The notes under the pieces: model-generated | Told to the model about the DNA's origin: nothing | Databases searched by the model: none | What the model saw: the letters and a program-made list of their open reading frames with translations, nothing else | In this document: piece after piece, positions 26,170-34,448 of the stretch | How the letters are laid out: every line of letters starts with the position of its first letter | How positions within the stretch are numbered: position 1 is the first letter of the stretch | From: Novosphingobium endophyticum | Lineage (GTDB): Bacteria > Pseudomonadota > Alphaproteobacteria > Sphingomonadales > Sphingomonadaceae | DNA: 64,000 bases | Reading direction: 5' to 3' | Assembly (NCBI RefSeq): GCF_014640675.1 | Contig: NZ_BMHK01000002.1 | Span: 186,001 to 250,000 of the forward strand | Program-made: the position numbers and the translations under genes

Positions 26170-27924
26170 ATGAGCGACCCCGATATCCGCCACCCGCTTT
26201 CGCCCGCAGCTTCGATCGTCCACGGCTCGCCGCTCGACGATGAGCCGGGCATCGGCACGCTGACGATTCCCGGCTACGCGCGCGAAGTGACGAGCCGCTT
26301 TGCCGAGCGTGAGGCGCTGGTGTTGTGGGCACCGGATGGCGACCGGATCAGCTGGACGTATGCTGAGCTATGGGAGCGCTCGGTCGAGGTCGCGAAGGCG
26401 CTCGTCGCCGCAGGCGCCGGCAAGGATGCGCGCATCGGAATACTGATGACCAACCGGCCCGAATATCTGGCCGCGGTTTTTGGCATCGCGATGGCCGGCG
26501 GCGTTACCGTCACGCTGAGTACGTTTTCCACGGCAGCCGAACTCGGGTATCTGCTGCGATCAGGCGCAGTGTCGGTCCTGCTCTATGAACGCCAGGTGCT
26601 CAAGAAGGACTTTGGCGCGATGTTGTGCGAGCTCGAGCCGGCTATATCCGACGCCGCGGCACACCAGGACCTGGCGTCCGCGAGCTTTCCGTTCTTGTCG
26701 CGCCTCGTTGCGCTGGAGCCGGTGACCAGGGTCTCGGGACCCGCCGCACCCGATCCGCCGATCGTGCAGAAGTGGGCCAATTTCCTGGCCGCTGGCGCCA
26801 CCGTACCGGACGCGGTCGTGAGCGCACGCGCGGCATCGGTCCACGCGGCGGACACGGGCGCGATATTTTTCTCCTCGGGCACGACCGACCTGCCTAAAGG
26901 GATCGTCCACGCACAGCGCGCGCTGGCGCTGCAGTGGTGGCGTTGGCCGCGCATTTACGCCATAGATCCCGTGAACTTCCCCGTGCGCGCGTGGACTGGC
27001 AACGGCTTCTTCTGGTCCGGCAACATCTCGATGGTCGTCGGCAATGCCCTCACCACCGGCGGCACCATCGTCCTGCAGCCGGTGTTCGAGGCCGACGAGG
27101 CGCTGGAGCTGATGGAGAAGGAGCAGGTCAGCTATCCCAATGGCCGTCCCCACCAGTGGGCCCGGCTGCAGGCCTCGCCGCACTGGGACGCCGTGGACCT
27201 GAGCTCGCTCCACTACATTACCTACTCCGAAATCCTGATGAGCCACCCGACGGTGCGCACCGACTGGAAGCTGTGTCCGGCGTTCGGCACCACCGAAACG
27301 CTGACCATCTGCACGGCGGTCGGCGCGAATGTGGCGCCGGAAGTCCACAAGGGCAGTTATGGTCGGCCGCTGCCAGGCAATACCCTCAAGATCTTCGATC
27401 CGGACACAGGCGCCGCGGTACCCGTCGGTGAGCGCGGCGAGATCGCGATCAAGGGGCCGACGCTGATGATCGGCTATGTCGGCAAGACCATCGAAAACAC
27501 CTTCGATGATGAGGGGTTCTTTTGCACCGGCGACGGCGGGTACGTCGATGAAAGCGGCCTTCTGTTCTGGGAGGGGCGCCTGACCGAGATCATCAAGACC
27601 GGCGGCGCCAACGTCTCACCGATCGAGATCGACCTTGCGCTTGCCAACTTTCCCGGAGTCAAACGCTCGCAGACGGTCGGCGTGCCCGATGCGCTGCTTG
27701 GCGAGATGGTCGTCTCGTGCATCATCCCGCACGACGGCGTGGACCTTTCGACCGACGCGCTCATGGGGTTCCTCAAAGGCCAGTTCGCCAGCTACAAGGT
27801 GCCGCGAGCGTTGCTGTTCTTCAGCGAGGAGGAAATGGCGACAACGGGCAGCGGCAAGGTGAAGTTCAGGCAGCTCCGCGACCTTGCGGCGCGGCGCCTT
27901 CGGGCCGAAGGTGTCGCCGGATAG
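26170..27924 (+). CDS. AMP-dependent acyl-CoA synthetase
   Basis: This 584-residue ANL-superfamily adenylase activates a carboxylic acid to its CoA thioester. The P-loop-like FFSSGTTDLPKGI (A3 motif) is near residue 236, CPAFGTTET (A5) near 373, the hinge region with GDGGYVDESGLLFWEGRLTE (A7/A8) near 455, GGANVSPIEID near 480 and the catalytic Lys region TGSGKVKFRQL at the C-terminus. It is intact. It follows the hotdog dehydratase with a short gap and AGGA-type SD, forming a two-gene catabolic cassette. The substrate cannot be assigned; aromatic, terpenoid or steroid acids are possibilities. Confidence 0.88.
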   Translation: MSDPDIRHPLSPAASIVHGSPLDDEPGIGTLTIPGYAREVTSRFAEREALVLWAPDGDRISWTYAELWERSVEVAKALVAAGAGKDARIGILMTNRPEYLAAVFGIAMAGGVTVTLSTFSTAAELGYLLRSGAVSVLLYERQVLKKDFGAMLCELEPAISDAAAHQDLASASFPFLSRLVALEPVTRVSGPAAPDPPIVQKWANFLAAGATVPDAVVSARAASVHAADTGAIFFSSGTTDLPKGIVHAQRALALQWWRWPRIYAIDPVNFPVRAWTGNGFFWSGNISMVVGNALTTGGTIVLQPVFEADEALELMEKEQVSYPNGRPHQWARLQASPHWDAVDLSSLHYITYSEILMSHPTVRTDWKLCPAFGTTETLTICTAVGANVAPEVHKGSYGRPLPGNTLKIFDPDTGAAVPVGERGEIAIKGPTLMIGYVGKTIENTFDDEGFFCTGDGGYVDESGLLFWEGRLTEIIKTGGANVSPIEIDLALANFPGVKRSQTVGVPDALLGEMVVSCIIPHDGVDLSTDALMGFLKGQFASYKVPRALLFFSEEEMATTGSGKVKFRQLRDLAARRLRAEGVAG

Positions 27925-27992
27925 GTCCCGCGCCTGCCGATGATGACGGACTGCATTTACCGTCGCTCCTCGACTGTTACGGCGTGGGCCGG

Positions 27993-28044
27993 GCACCCCT
28001 CCCGCAGGCGGGAGGGGTGCGAGACTTGGCCTTCCGAAGGAAGG
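27993..28044. repeat. Structured intergenic repeat with two adjacent hairpins
   Basis: The first hairpin has perfect 13-bp arms (27993-28005 and 28008-28020, Gly/Cys-rich GCACCCCTCCCGC type) with almost no loop. The second has arms CCTTCC at 28030-28035 and GGAAGG at 28039-28044. The sequence between and after them (GTGCGAGACTTGG, then TTAGTCGCAGCGGGGTGGG) resembles an intergenic repeat I recall from sphingomonad genomes. It may also act as a bidirectional terminator between the convergent genes at 27924 and 28113, though it lacks a U-tract. Confidence 0.6.
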
Positions 28045-28112
28045 ATTAGTCGCAGCGGGGTGGGCTCTTTACGCCAAGGCAGGCAGACATCCCCCCGCCG
28101 CCCGGCCCTCCC

Positions 28113-29999
28113 TCACCCCATCTTCTTGAGCAGCCACCCGAAGTTCCCGCCGCCGCGCGAGACGAGTCCCTGTATCACCAGCTGCTGCGTCGCCTGCGGG
28201 CGGCCGTGGCCGTCGACCCAGAGCGAGTCCTCTATGGCCACTTCCCCGGCGCCGCTGCGGAACTGCCAGTAGGAGCCGTCGGGCAAGGCCAGTCCCGCGC
28301 CCTGGCCGTCTTCGGCCAGTTTGACTTCCACGTCGGGGCCGAGATGGAAGCGCAGCGCGAAACCGACCTTGCCCCGCTTCCCCTTGCGACCCGAGGGCAG
28401 GAGCAGGTCTTCACCGCGCAGTTCCGTCCCGTCGTCGCGCAGGATCAGGATGCGGCGGTGTGTCAGGCCATAGCGCGCGGCATAGCCGTTATGGCTCGCC
28501 TCGAGCCGGGTGGCGGTGGAACCGCCCTCGCCGGCGAGCGTCTTGCGGTCGACATCGACCTGGCTCACGCCCGAGCCGATCACGCCGTTGATGAGGATCG
28601 CGGTCGAGTTGACGTCGTCCAGCGTCAGCGTCGAATGCGCCGCCGTGGCGCGCAGCCCCTGCTCGAGCCGGATCGGCACGAGCCCGCCGCCGCTCGCCGC
28701 GCCGCCGCAGTTGACGATCAGGCGGTGGCCGCCATGCGACAGCTCGAAGGCGAGCGTGGAGGCGCAGCCGTAGTGGGCATGGGCCGGCATCGGCGGCGGC
28801 GCCGCGTCGAACTGCAGGATCGTCTTGCGCGCGACGGTGCGCTGGTAGCCCCACTGGCGCACATCGCGCAGCGGGCGGGTGCGCACGCCGCTCGCGGCCA
28901 CGAGCGCGCCGACTTCCTCGCCGCTGACCGCCCAGGCCCCCTGCCAGCTTCCCAGTGAGCCATCGCCGTGGGTGAGCGCCAGCAGCGGCGGCACCAGCAT
29001 CTCCAGCACGCGCTCCACCGTCTCGGGCGGGTCGCGCCGGGTGGCCTGATAGCAGTCGCGCAGGCGCACCAGCAGCGCGATGGCGTCCATCTGCGCCAGC
29101 GGGCTGCGCGAGAGGACGCCGCCGTCATCGCCCATCAGATCGCCCAGCGCCTTGATCAGGCCCGCCTCGCCGTAAAGCCGGCGCGGGCGCCCGTCGGGCA
29201 GCAGTAGCCCCGCGGCGATCACCGCGCACCAACCGGAGACTTCGGCAAGGTTGTCCTCGGCGCGGTGGACGTGGCGGTCGAGCCAGCGCGCGGTCTCGTT
29301 GATGTGGCGCAGCGTGCGCAGGCGCAGCGCCTTTTCGCCCGAGAGGATCAGCGGGGCGTGAACCAGCCAGTTCAACAGCCGCGCGCCGGTGTAGCCGACG
29401 GTCCAGGCCGGGCCCTTGCCGGGCCGGGACGGCGGCGCGGGGTTGGCCTGGAGCCAGGCGGAAAGGATCCGTTCGGCGACCGGCACGCCTTGCTCGCGCG
29501 CCGCGCAGGCCTCCAGGTCGGTCAGCCACGAGAAGCTGTGGATCACGGTTTCCAGCGGCGGGACGACGCGCGCAGCGCCGTTGAAATCGACTTGCGCGAT
29601 CGGCGTCTTGGCGCCGTGCACCAGGAAATGTCCGGCGCGCAGCGCGGTGCCGGCGACGCGGTTGCCGGGCACCGTGTTCCTGACGGTCGCCAGCAGCCGG
29701 GTGCGGGTCTTCCTGCCCATCGGCGCGATGAGCATCGAGGCGGGAATGCCCAAGCGATAGGCAAAGCGGATCAGCCGCTCGCCCCCGCCGACCGCTGGCG
29801 GCGAGAAATCGACGAGCGCGAGCGAACGGCCCGGCTCGATGTTCTCGCTACCGACGGGCACGGCCGCGTCGTCCGGTTGCGCCCGAATCTCGCCTGCGCT
29901 GTCCATCAAGGCACCCTCCTCGGCCGCGTCTGACAGGGGAATGGCCCGGCTCTCGTCCGGGTTCCAGGCCTCCGCGCCGTGTCGGGTGTCGAGCGCCAT
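28113..29999 (-). CDS. Heparinase II/III family protein
   Basis: From ATG 29999 this is a 628-residue protein with a helical N-terminal toroid (about 90-370, with the VHRAEDNLAEVSGWCAVIAA stretch). A C-terminal heparinase II/III beta-sheet domain (about 400-620) contains HAHYGCASTLAFELSHGGHR and ENP-like substrate residues. Such lyases or relatives cleave acidic polysaccharides. No clear signal peptide is visible, so it may be cytoplasmic, as found in many alphaproteobacteria where the gene sits between rpe and purH. The start lies 4 bases after the rpe stop, so the two form an operon. Confidence 0.85.
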   Translation of the reverse strand: MALDTRHGAEAWNPDESRAIPLSDAAEEGALMDSAGEIRAQPDDAAVPVGSENIEPGRSLALVDFSPPAVGGGERLIRFAYRLGIPASMLIAPMGRKTRTRLLATVRNTVPGNRVAGTALRAGHFLVHGAKTPIAQVDFNGAARVVPPLETVIHSFSWLTDLEACAAREQGVPVAERILSAWLQANPAPPSRPGKGPAWTVGYTGARLLNWLVHAPLILSGEKALRLRTLRHINETARWLDRHVHRAEDNLAEVSGWCAVIAAGLLLPDGRPRRLYGEAGLIKALGDLMGDDGGVLSRSPLAQMDAIALLVRLRDCYQATRRDPPETVERVLEMLVPPLLALTHGDGSLGSWQGAWAVSGEEVGALVAASGVRTRPLRDVRQWGYQRTVARKTILQFDAAPPPMPAHAHYGCASTLAFELSHGGHRLIVNCGGAASGGGLVPIRLEQGLRATAAHSTLTLDDVNSTAILINGVIGSGVSQVDVDRKTLAGEGGSTATRLEASHNGYAARYGLTHRRILILRDDGTELRGEDLLLPSGRKGKRGKVGFALRFHLGPDVEVKLAEDGQGAGLALPDGSYWQFRSGAGEVAIEDSLWVDGHGRPQATQQLVIQGLVSRGGGNFGWLLKKMG

Positions 30000-30003
30000 G
30001 GGA

Positions 30004-30681
30004 TCAGTCCGCCTCCGCCGGGCCGAGGCCCTTGAGCGTGCGGATGTTCGCCGCGTATTGCCCCGGCCCGCCCCGGAACGTGGCGGAACCGGCGACCAGT
30101 ACGTCCGCGCCCGCCGAAACGCACAGCGGCGCGGTCTTGGCATCGACGCCGCCGTCGACCTCGAGCCGGATGTCGCGCCCCGACTTGTCGATCATCTTGC
30201 GCACCGCCTCGATCTTGCGAAGCTGGCTGGAAATGAAGCTCTGGCCGCCGAAACCGGGATTGACGCTCATCACCAGTACGAGGTCGATCTCGTCGATCAG
30301 GTAGTCGAGCATCTTGGCGGGCGTCGCCGGGTTGAGCGAGATGCCGGCCTTCTTGCCGAGACCCCGGATCGTCTGCACCGTGCGGTGGACGTGCGGCCCG
30401 GCCTCGGGATGCACCGTGATCACGTCGGCGCCGGCATCGGCGAAGGCCTCGAGGAAGGCGTCGACCGGAGAGATCATCAGGTGGACGTCGAAGGTCTTGG
30501 CGCTGTGGGGGCGCAGCGCCTTCACCACGGCGGGGCCGATGGTGATGTTGGGCACGAAATGGCCGTCCATCACGTCGACATGGATCCAGTCGGCGCCGGC
30601 CTCGTCGATGGCGCGCACTTCCTCACCCAGCTGGGAAAAGTCGGCGGACAGGATCGAGGGCGAGATGAGGGGTGTTGCCAT
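30004..30681 (-). CDS. rpe: Ribulose-phosphate 3-epimerase
   Basis: This 225-residue TIM-barrel enzyme interconverts ribulose-5-phosphate and xylulose-5-phosphate in the pentose phosphate pathway. Diagnostic motifs are [17 protein letters not shown] at the start, [19 protein letters not shown] with metal-binding His and Asp, [18 protein letters not shown] and [11 protein letters not shown] 30681 puts the conserved N-terminus at residue 5; longer in-frame starts lack homology. AAGGAG lies 14 bases upstream, somewhat distant. It is co-transcribed with the heparinase-like gene. Confidence 0.96.
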   Translation of the reverse strand: MATPLISPSILSADFSQLGEEVRAIDEAGADWIHVDVMDGHFVPNITIGPAVVKALRPHSAKTFDVHLMISPVDAFLEAFADAGADVITVHPEAGPHVHRTVQTIRGLGKKAGISLNPATPAKMLDYLIDEIDLVLVMSVNPGFGGQSFISSQLRKIEAVRKMIDKSGRDIRLEVDGGVDAKTAPLCVSAGADVLVAGSATFRGGPGQYAANIRTLKGLGPAEAD

Positions 30682-30965
30682 GCGAGAAATCGGGACTCCT
30701 TCCCTAACGCGGCATAAAGCACCACATCTTGGGGCGACAAGGACGCTTCGGGCCGTTTTCCACACGCGATATTGGGTCAAGACGCCGGGAATGGTACCGG
30801 ATCGGGATCGGGGAGAGGTGCGCCCGGCTTGTCTGACTGTCCGCCAACGGTGCAATTCAGTCGTCATTCACGGTGCTTAGGGCATTTCCCCGCGGAAATA
30901 TTGGGGTTTGCGGCACGTGTCAGACGATGGTCGGGCCGCCGCCGGCGACATGTGGAAAGATGCAG

Positions 30966-31490
30966 ATGATCACGAACATTCCGAAAGGATCCATCGGAAA
31001 AAGAGCACGGCTGATCGCCGCGTTCGGAGCCGTGACGGCTCTGGGGCTGGCGACGGCCGCGCCGGCGGTAGCGCAGTACCGCCACGAGATCCGCAACGAC
31101 ATGAGCCGCTGCACGCAAGGCTCCGGCCCGGCGGTGATGGTCACGGTCGACGGGATCAAGGCCTCGCAGGGCAAGCTGCGCGTCCAGAGCTATCGCGCGA
31201 CCTCATCCGAATGGATGGCCAAGGGCAAGTGGCTCGCGCGCATAGACGTGCCGGCCAAGGCCGGGACGATGACCTTCTGCCTGCCGGTCCCGGCATCGGG
31301 CACTTACGCTATCGCCGTACGCCATGACTTCAACGGCAACGGAGATACGGATATCATGTCCGATGGCGGCGGCATGTCCAACAATCCTTCGATCAACATC
31401 TTCAACCTCGGCAAGCCGAGCTACACGAAGGTCGGGGTGCCGGTGGGGCGCGATGTCAAGTCGATCCGCATCCAGATGCGGTACATGTGA
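30966..31490 (+). CDS. Exported DUF2141 domain protein
   Basis: From ATG 30966 this is a 174-residue protein with an Arg/Lys-rich n-region, hydrophobic core (LIAAFGAVTALGLATAAPA) and predicted cleavage after AVA, so it is probably periplasmic. The mature part is a DUF2141 beta-sandwich, marked by PASGTYAIAVRHDFNGNGDTD and the GGGMSNNP segment. The function of the family is unknown. GGAAAG sits about 6 bases before ATG 30966, favouring it over ATG 30960. It is divergent from rpe, and its 3' end faces the nucleotidyltransferase gene. Confidence 0.85.
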   Translation: MITNIPKGSIGKRARLIAAFGAVTALGLATAAPAVAQYRHEIRNDMSRCTQGSGPAVMVTVDGIKASQGKLRVQSYRATSSEWMAKGKWLARIDVPAKAGTMTFCLPVPASGTYAIAVRHDFNGNGDTDIMSDGGGMSNNPSINIFNLGKPSYTKVGVPVGRDVKSIRIQMRYM

Positions 31491-31542
31491 GGGGCTATCG
31501 CAATCGTCTTGCGCGCCTTCGCGTGAAGCGCTTGCGAAAGGA

Positions 31543-32322
31543 TCACTCCGAAGCGCGCGAGGCCATGATGGCGCGGGCGTCGGCGAGGTCGGCGGGCTTG
31601 TCGACGTCGACGGCGGCAAGGCCGTCGCGCGCGGCGACCAGCCGGGCCTCGATGCCCACCCGGCGGCCCAGCCGCGCGAGCGCCGCGGCGAGGGTCAGAC
31701 GGCCGAGAGCATAGCTCGCCAGCATTCCGATCCCGAGCCGGGCCGCGATCCGCCAGGGGCGCTTGCGGTCCGCCTCCACCATCTTCCAGGTCTCGATCGC
31801 GGCGCGGGCATCGGCGCGCGCCAGCAGGAACAGGTTGCAGCCCGACCATTGCCCGTCCGCAAAGCGCAGGTAGGTGCGCCGGCTGCCGGGCATCGCCTGT
31901 TCTATGGCCTCGCGCCGCGCGAGGAGGACCGCGACGTCGGCATCGCCGGGCGTGTCGTCTAGGAACTGCCTCACCCATCCGGCGCGCAGCAGGGCGTGGT
32001 CCGAAGTCGTCACCAGCATGGGCGCGCCGAGCCGTTCGAACCCGGCGGCGACGCTGGCGCTCGGGCCTTCGGCGGCTGGCACCGTCTCGCAGCCGAGTTC
32101 CCCGGCGAGAGTGAGAACTTGCGGGTCATTGGCGGCCACCGCGATGCGGGCGATTCCGGCGCCGCGCAGCGCCGCGACGACGTGGGCCAGCATCGCCCTG
32201 CCGCCGATCTCCGCGAGCGCCTTGTGGCTGACGCCTTCGGCGTCCGCCACCGGATCGGACGCGCCGGGCCGCGATCCGGCGAGTATCAGTGCGGACACCT
32301 GTTGCAGGTCTGCTGCGCTCAC
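31543..32322 (-). CDS. MobA-like NTP transferase (nucleotidyltransferase)
   Basis: This 259-residue GT-A-fold nucleotidyltransferase starts with the nucleotide-binding LILAGSRPGASDP, a glycine loop related to LAGG-x-S-x-R. It keeps a Lys (SHKALAEIGG) and metal-binding Asp in TTSDHALL near residue 97. The GTG start at 32322 overlaps the upstream stop (GTGA). It forms a tight three-gene run with the protein at 32319-33233 and the lipid kinase at 33244. I infer that it makes an NDP-activated headgroup precursor; molybdopterin biosynthesis is unlikely given the neighbours. Substrate unknown. Confidence 0.78.
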   Translation of the reverse strand: MSAADLQQVSALILAGSRPGASDPVADAEGVSHKALAEIGGRAMLAHVVAALRGAGIARIAVAANDPQVLTLAGELGCETVPAAEGPSASVAAGFERLGAPMLVTTSDHALLRAGWVRQFLDDTPGDADVAVLLARREAIEQAMPGSRRTYLRFADGQWSGCNLFLLARADARAAIETWKMVEADRKRPWRIAARLGIGMLASYALGRLTLAAALARLGRRVGIEARLVAARDGLAAVDVDKPADLADARAIMASRASE

Positions 32323-33233
32323 GCGGCTTCCTTCTCGCCGGCGGCTTTCCTGGCGCGCCAGACCAGCCACAGCACGCCGGGCGCGGCGAGCACGGGATGA
32401 CGCTCGCGCCAGGGCGTGACCGGGACATGCACGCCGGTGTGGCGCTCGATCTTCCAGGCGGCATAGCGCGCCGCGCCGTCGAACGTGGTCGAGGCCTTGA
32501 GCAAGCGCATCAGGTTGTAGGGCTTGCCGAGCCGCTGGCGCCGCTTCCACCAGCCCAGCAGGCGCGCCCTCTCGTCTGCGGTTAGCGCGGGGCGGATCAC
32601 GCCGTCCGGTCCGCGCGCGAAGCCGATCCCCCCGGCGAGGAGCGCCAGCGGCAGCAGGCCATCGAAATGATCGTGGTTGGCGGAGAGGATCGAATCCTCG
32701 CGCCCCGCCTTCTCGACGCGGAACTCGGCGGCGTAAGTCGCGCGGAACAGGGCGCGCCAGTAATCCTCGGGCGTTCCCGCTTCCGGGCCGAGCGCGACGG
32801 CGAGACGCGCGGCGGTGCACGCGGCCCGCGCAACGGCGGCGGCGATCGTATCGGCGGCGGCATCGCCGCGCCGCCAGGCCAACGCACTCGGCTGCACGAA
32901 GCGTGCCCAGATGGTCGTGTCGATCAGCTCTCCGGCAGCGGCGGTGCGGAAGGTCTCCAGCGCCATGGTCGCGACCTTGGCGCGCAGGATCACGCCGCCG
33001 CGTTCCCACTCGTGATAGCTGACGCGCGGCCAGATCTTCTCGGCCTGTTCGCCTTCGGTGAGCACGTAGAAGTCGAGCACGCCCTCGAGCGAGCCGGTCC
33101 TGAGATTGGAGCCGTAGAACAGCACGCCCAGCGCTTTCGCCGGCAAGGCGAGCCGCGCGGCAAAGGCCTGCACTTCGAGTTCCACCGGCCGGTCGAGCGC
33201 GGCTGCGATGCGCGCGTCGAGAGTATCGTTCAC
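32319..33233 (-). CDS. Unrecognised protein, possibly nucleotidyltransferase-fold (Tam41-like)
   Basis: From GTG 33233 this is a 304-residue protein without membrane segments or signal. LGVLFYGSNLR near residue 40 followed by GVLDFYVL recalls the GS...D-x-D pattern of polymerase-beta-type nucleotidyltransferases. IWARFVQPSALAW near residue 110 recalls the GRL-x-KPV region of the CDP-diacylglycerol synthase Tam41. This is pattern-level similarity only. Tight spacing (GTGA overlap downstream, 10-base gap upstream) places it in one operon with an NTP transferase and a lipid kinase. I would call it a lipid-linked hypothetical rather than assign an activity. Confidence 0.65.
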   Translation of the reverse strand: MNDTLDARIAAALDRPVELEVQAFAARLALPAKALGVLFYGSNLRTGSLEGVLDFYVLTEGEQAEKIWPRVSYHEWERGGVILRAKVATMALETFRTAAAGELIDTTIWARFVQPSALAWRRGDAAADTIAAAVARAACTAARLAVALGPEAGTPEDYWRALFRATYAAEFRVEKAGREDSILSANHDHFDGLLPLALLAGGIGFARGPDGVIRPALTADERARLLGWWKRRQRLGKPYNLMRLLKASTTFDGAARYAAWKIERHTGVHVPVTPWRERHPVLAAPGVLWLVWRARKAAGEKEAA

Positions 33234-33243
33234 GGTTGCCGGC

Positions 33244-34284
33244 TCACGGCACGACGAAAGTGAGCTGCGGCCCCTCGTCGAGAATGTAGCGGCCGGCGGG
33301 GAAGGCCTCGCCGTCGAGAATGAACGCGCCGCCGATCTCCATGTCGATGTCGCTCGCACGGAAGCGATGCAGGCCGCTGCGCGCCAGGAAACGGCTGTGG
33401 AGGCCGAAGAGTATTGCCGGGATCTGCATGACGACCCGGCGCACGGGCGCGTCCAGCACAACCAGCTTGAGACCGGGCGCGGGCCGGCGGCCAAAGGGGC
33501 GGACGCCGAGCGGGAACTTCTCGAAGGTCGTGGCGATGACCACGAAGCGTTCGTTGGGGGCGCCGGGGCCGCTGTGCGGCAGATCGCGGCCGGTGTGGCG
33601 ATCGACCAGCCGGGTCGGCGTGTTGGCGCGCCAGGAATTGCCGGCGCCGCCGAACAGCGTCTGGATCACGCACCACAGGATCGAGAGGCCCACGGCGAAG
33701 CTGTTGAACGCGCCCCGGCGATGGGCCTCCTGCCCGGCCTCCGTGGCGAGCGCGAATGCCCCGGTCCCGAGAATGAAGCCCTGCACGCAGCCGCCGCCCT
33801 GCTCGGGCGTGATCCGCAGCGGACGGCGGGAGATCGTCTTGCCTTTCCGCGCCGAGGCCAGCGCCTCGGCCAGCGACCAGTGGTTGGGCAGGCCCAGATC
33901 GACGGTCAGCGCGTTGGTCTTGCCCTTGGGCAGGATCATGAGCGTCGGCCAGTCGTCGCCGAAAATGTCCGCGCCGCAGGTCAGCACGTCGCGCACGGTG
34001 CCGTCGCCGCCGTCGACCACGAGGTAGTCGATGCCGCGCCGCGCGAAACCGTCGAGCGTCAGACGCAGTTCCTCGCGGGTGCGGGGCGTTTCGGTGAGAA
34101 TATTCGAGCAGTCGGCCATCTCCGGGGCGATGCCCTTGTTGCGATGGCTGCGCGGATTGCGCACGATACCGACCAGCGGAACCGCACGTCCGCGCGCGGC
34201 GCGCGATGGCGTCCGCGAAGAACCTTCGGGTTCCTGCTTGCCGAACCGCGGCAGCGCTTCAAATTCGTAAATCGTTCCGTGCAC
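33244..34284 (-). CDS. Diacylglycerol/ceramide kinase-like lipid kinase
   Basis: This 346-residue protein belongs to the DAGK-catalytic family. It has VGIVRNPRSHRNK at the start of the fold, the ATP-binding VVDGGDGTVRDVL (GGDGT) near residue 93, LPKGKTNAL (the P-x-G-T-x-N equivalent) near 118, and a C-terminal beta domain ending ILDEGPQLTFVVP. It should phosphorylate a lipid hydroxyl. Because sphingomonads make ceramides, ceramide is a plausible acceptor, and a DAGK-like ceramide kinase (CpgB) is described in Caulobacter. Diacylglycerol is the alternative. It leads a three-gene minus-strand operon and is divergent from the CDP-alcohol phosphatidyltransferase gene. Confidence 0.85.
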   Translation of the reverse strand: MHGTIYEFEALPRFGKQEPEGSSRTPSRAARGRAVPLVGIVRNPRSHRNKGIAPEMADCSNILTETPRTREELRLTLDGFARRGIDYLVVDGGDGTVRDVLTCGADIFGDDWPTLMILPKGKTNALTVDLGLPNHWSLAEALASARKGKTISRRPLRITPEQGGGCVQGFILGTGAFALATEAGQEAHRRGAFNSFAVGLSILWCVIQTLFGGAGNSWRANTPTRLVDRHTGRDLPHSGPGAPNERFVVIATTFEKFPLGVRPFGRRPAPGLKLVVLDAPVRRVVMQIPAILFGLHSRFLARSGLHRFRASDIDMEIGGAFILDGEAFPAGRYILDEGPQLTFVVP

Positions 34285-34448
34285 GGGCGTCTATGTAGTG
34301 CCGCCCGCGCTGAAAATCACCAAGAAACATAATGTGACACATTAAAGTTACAGTTCCATGGCCACGCCGCATCGGCTTTTGCGCCCGCCGTCAGGCACAT
34401 CTCCTGTCCGATTGCCAGCGGGCGCCGGCTCGACTACGGCCACGCCCC

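Noticed and set aside
31543..32322. Molybdenum cofactor guanylyltransferase (MobA) role
   Set aside because: The fold fits, but the neighbours are lipid-related and no molybdopterin gene is near; the generic NTP transferase call is safer.
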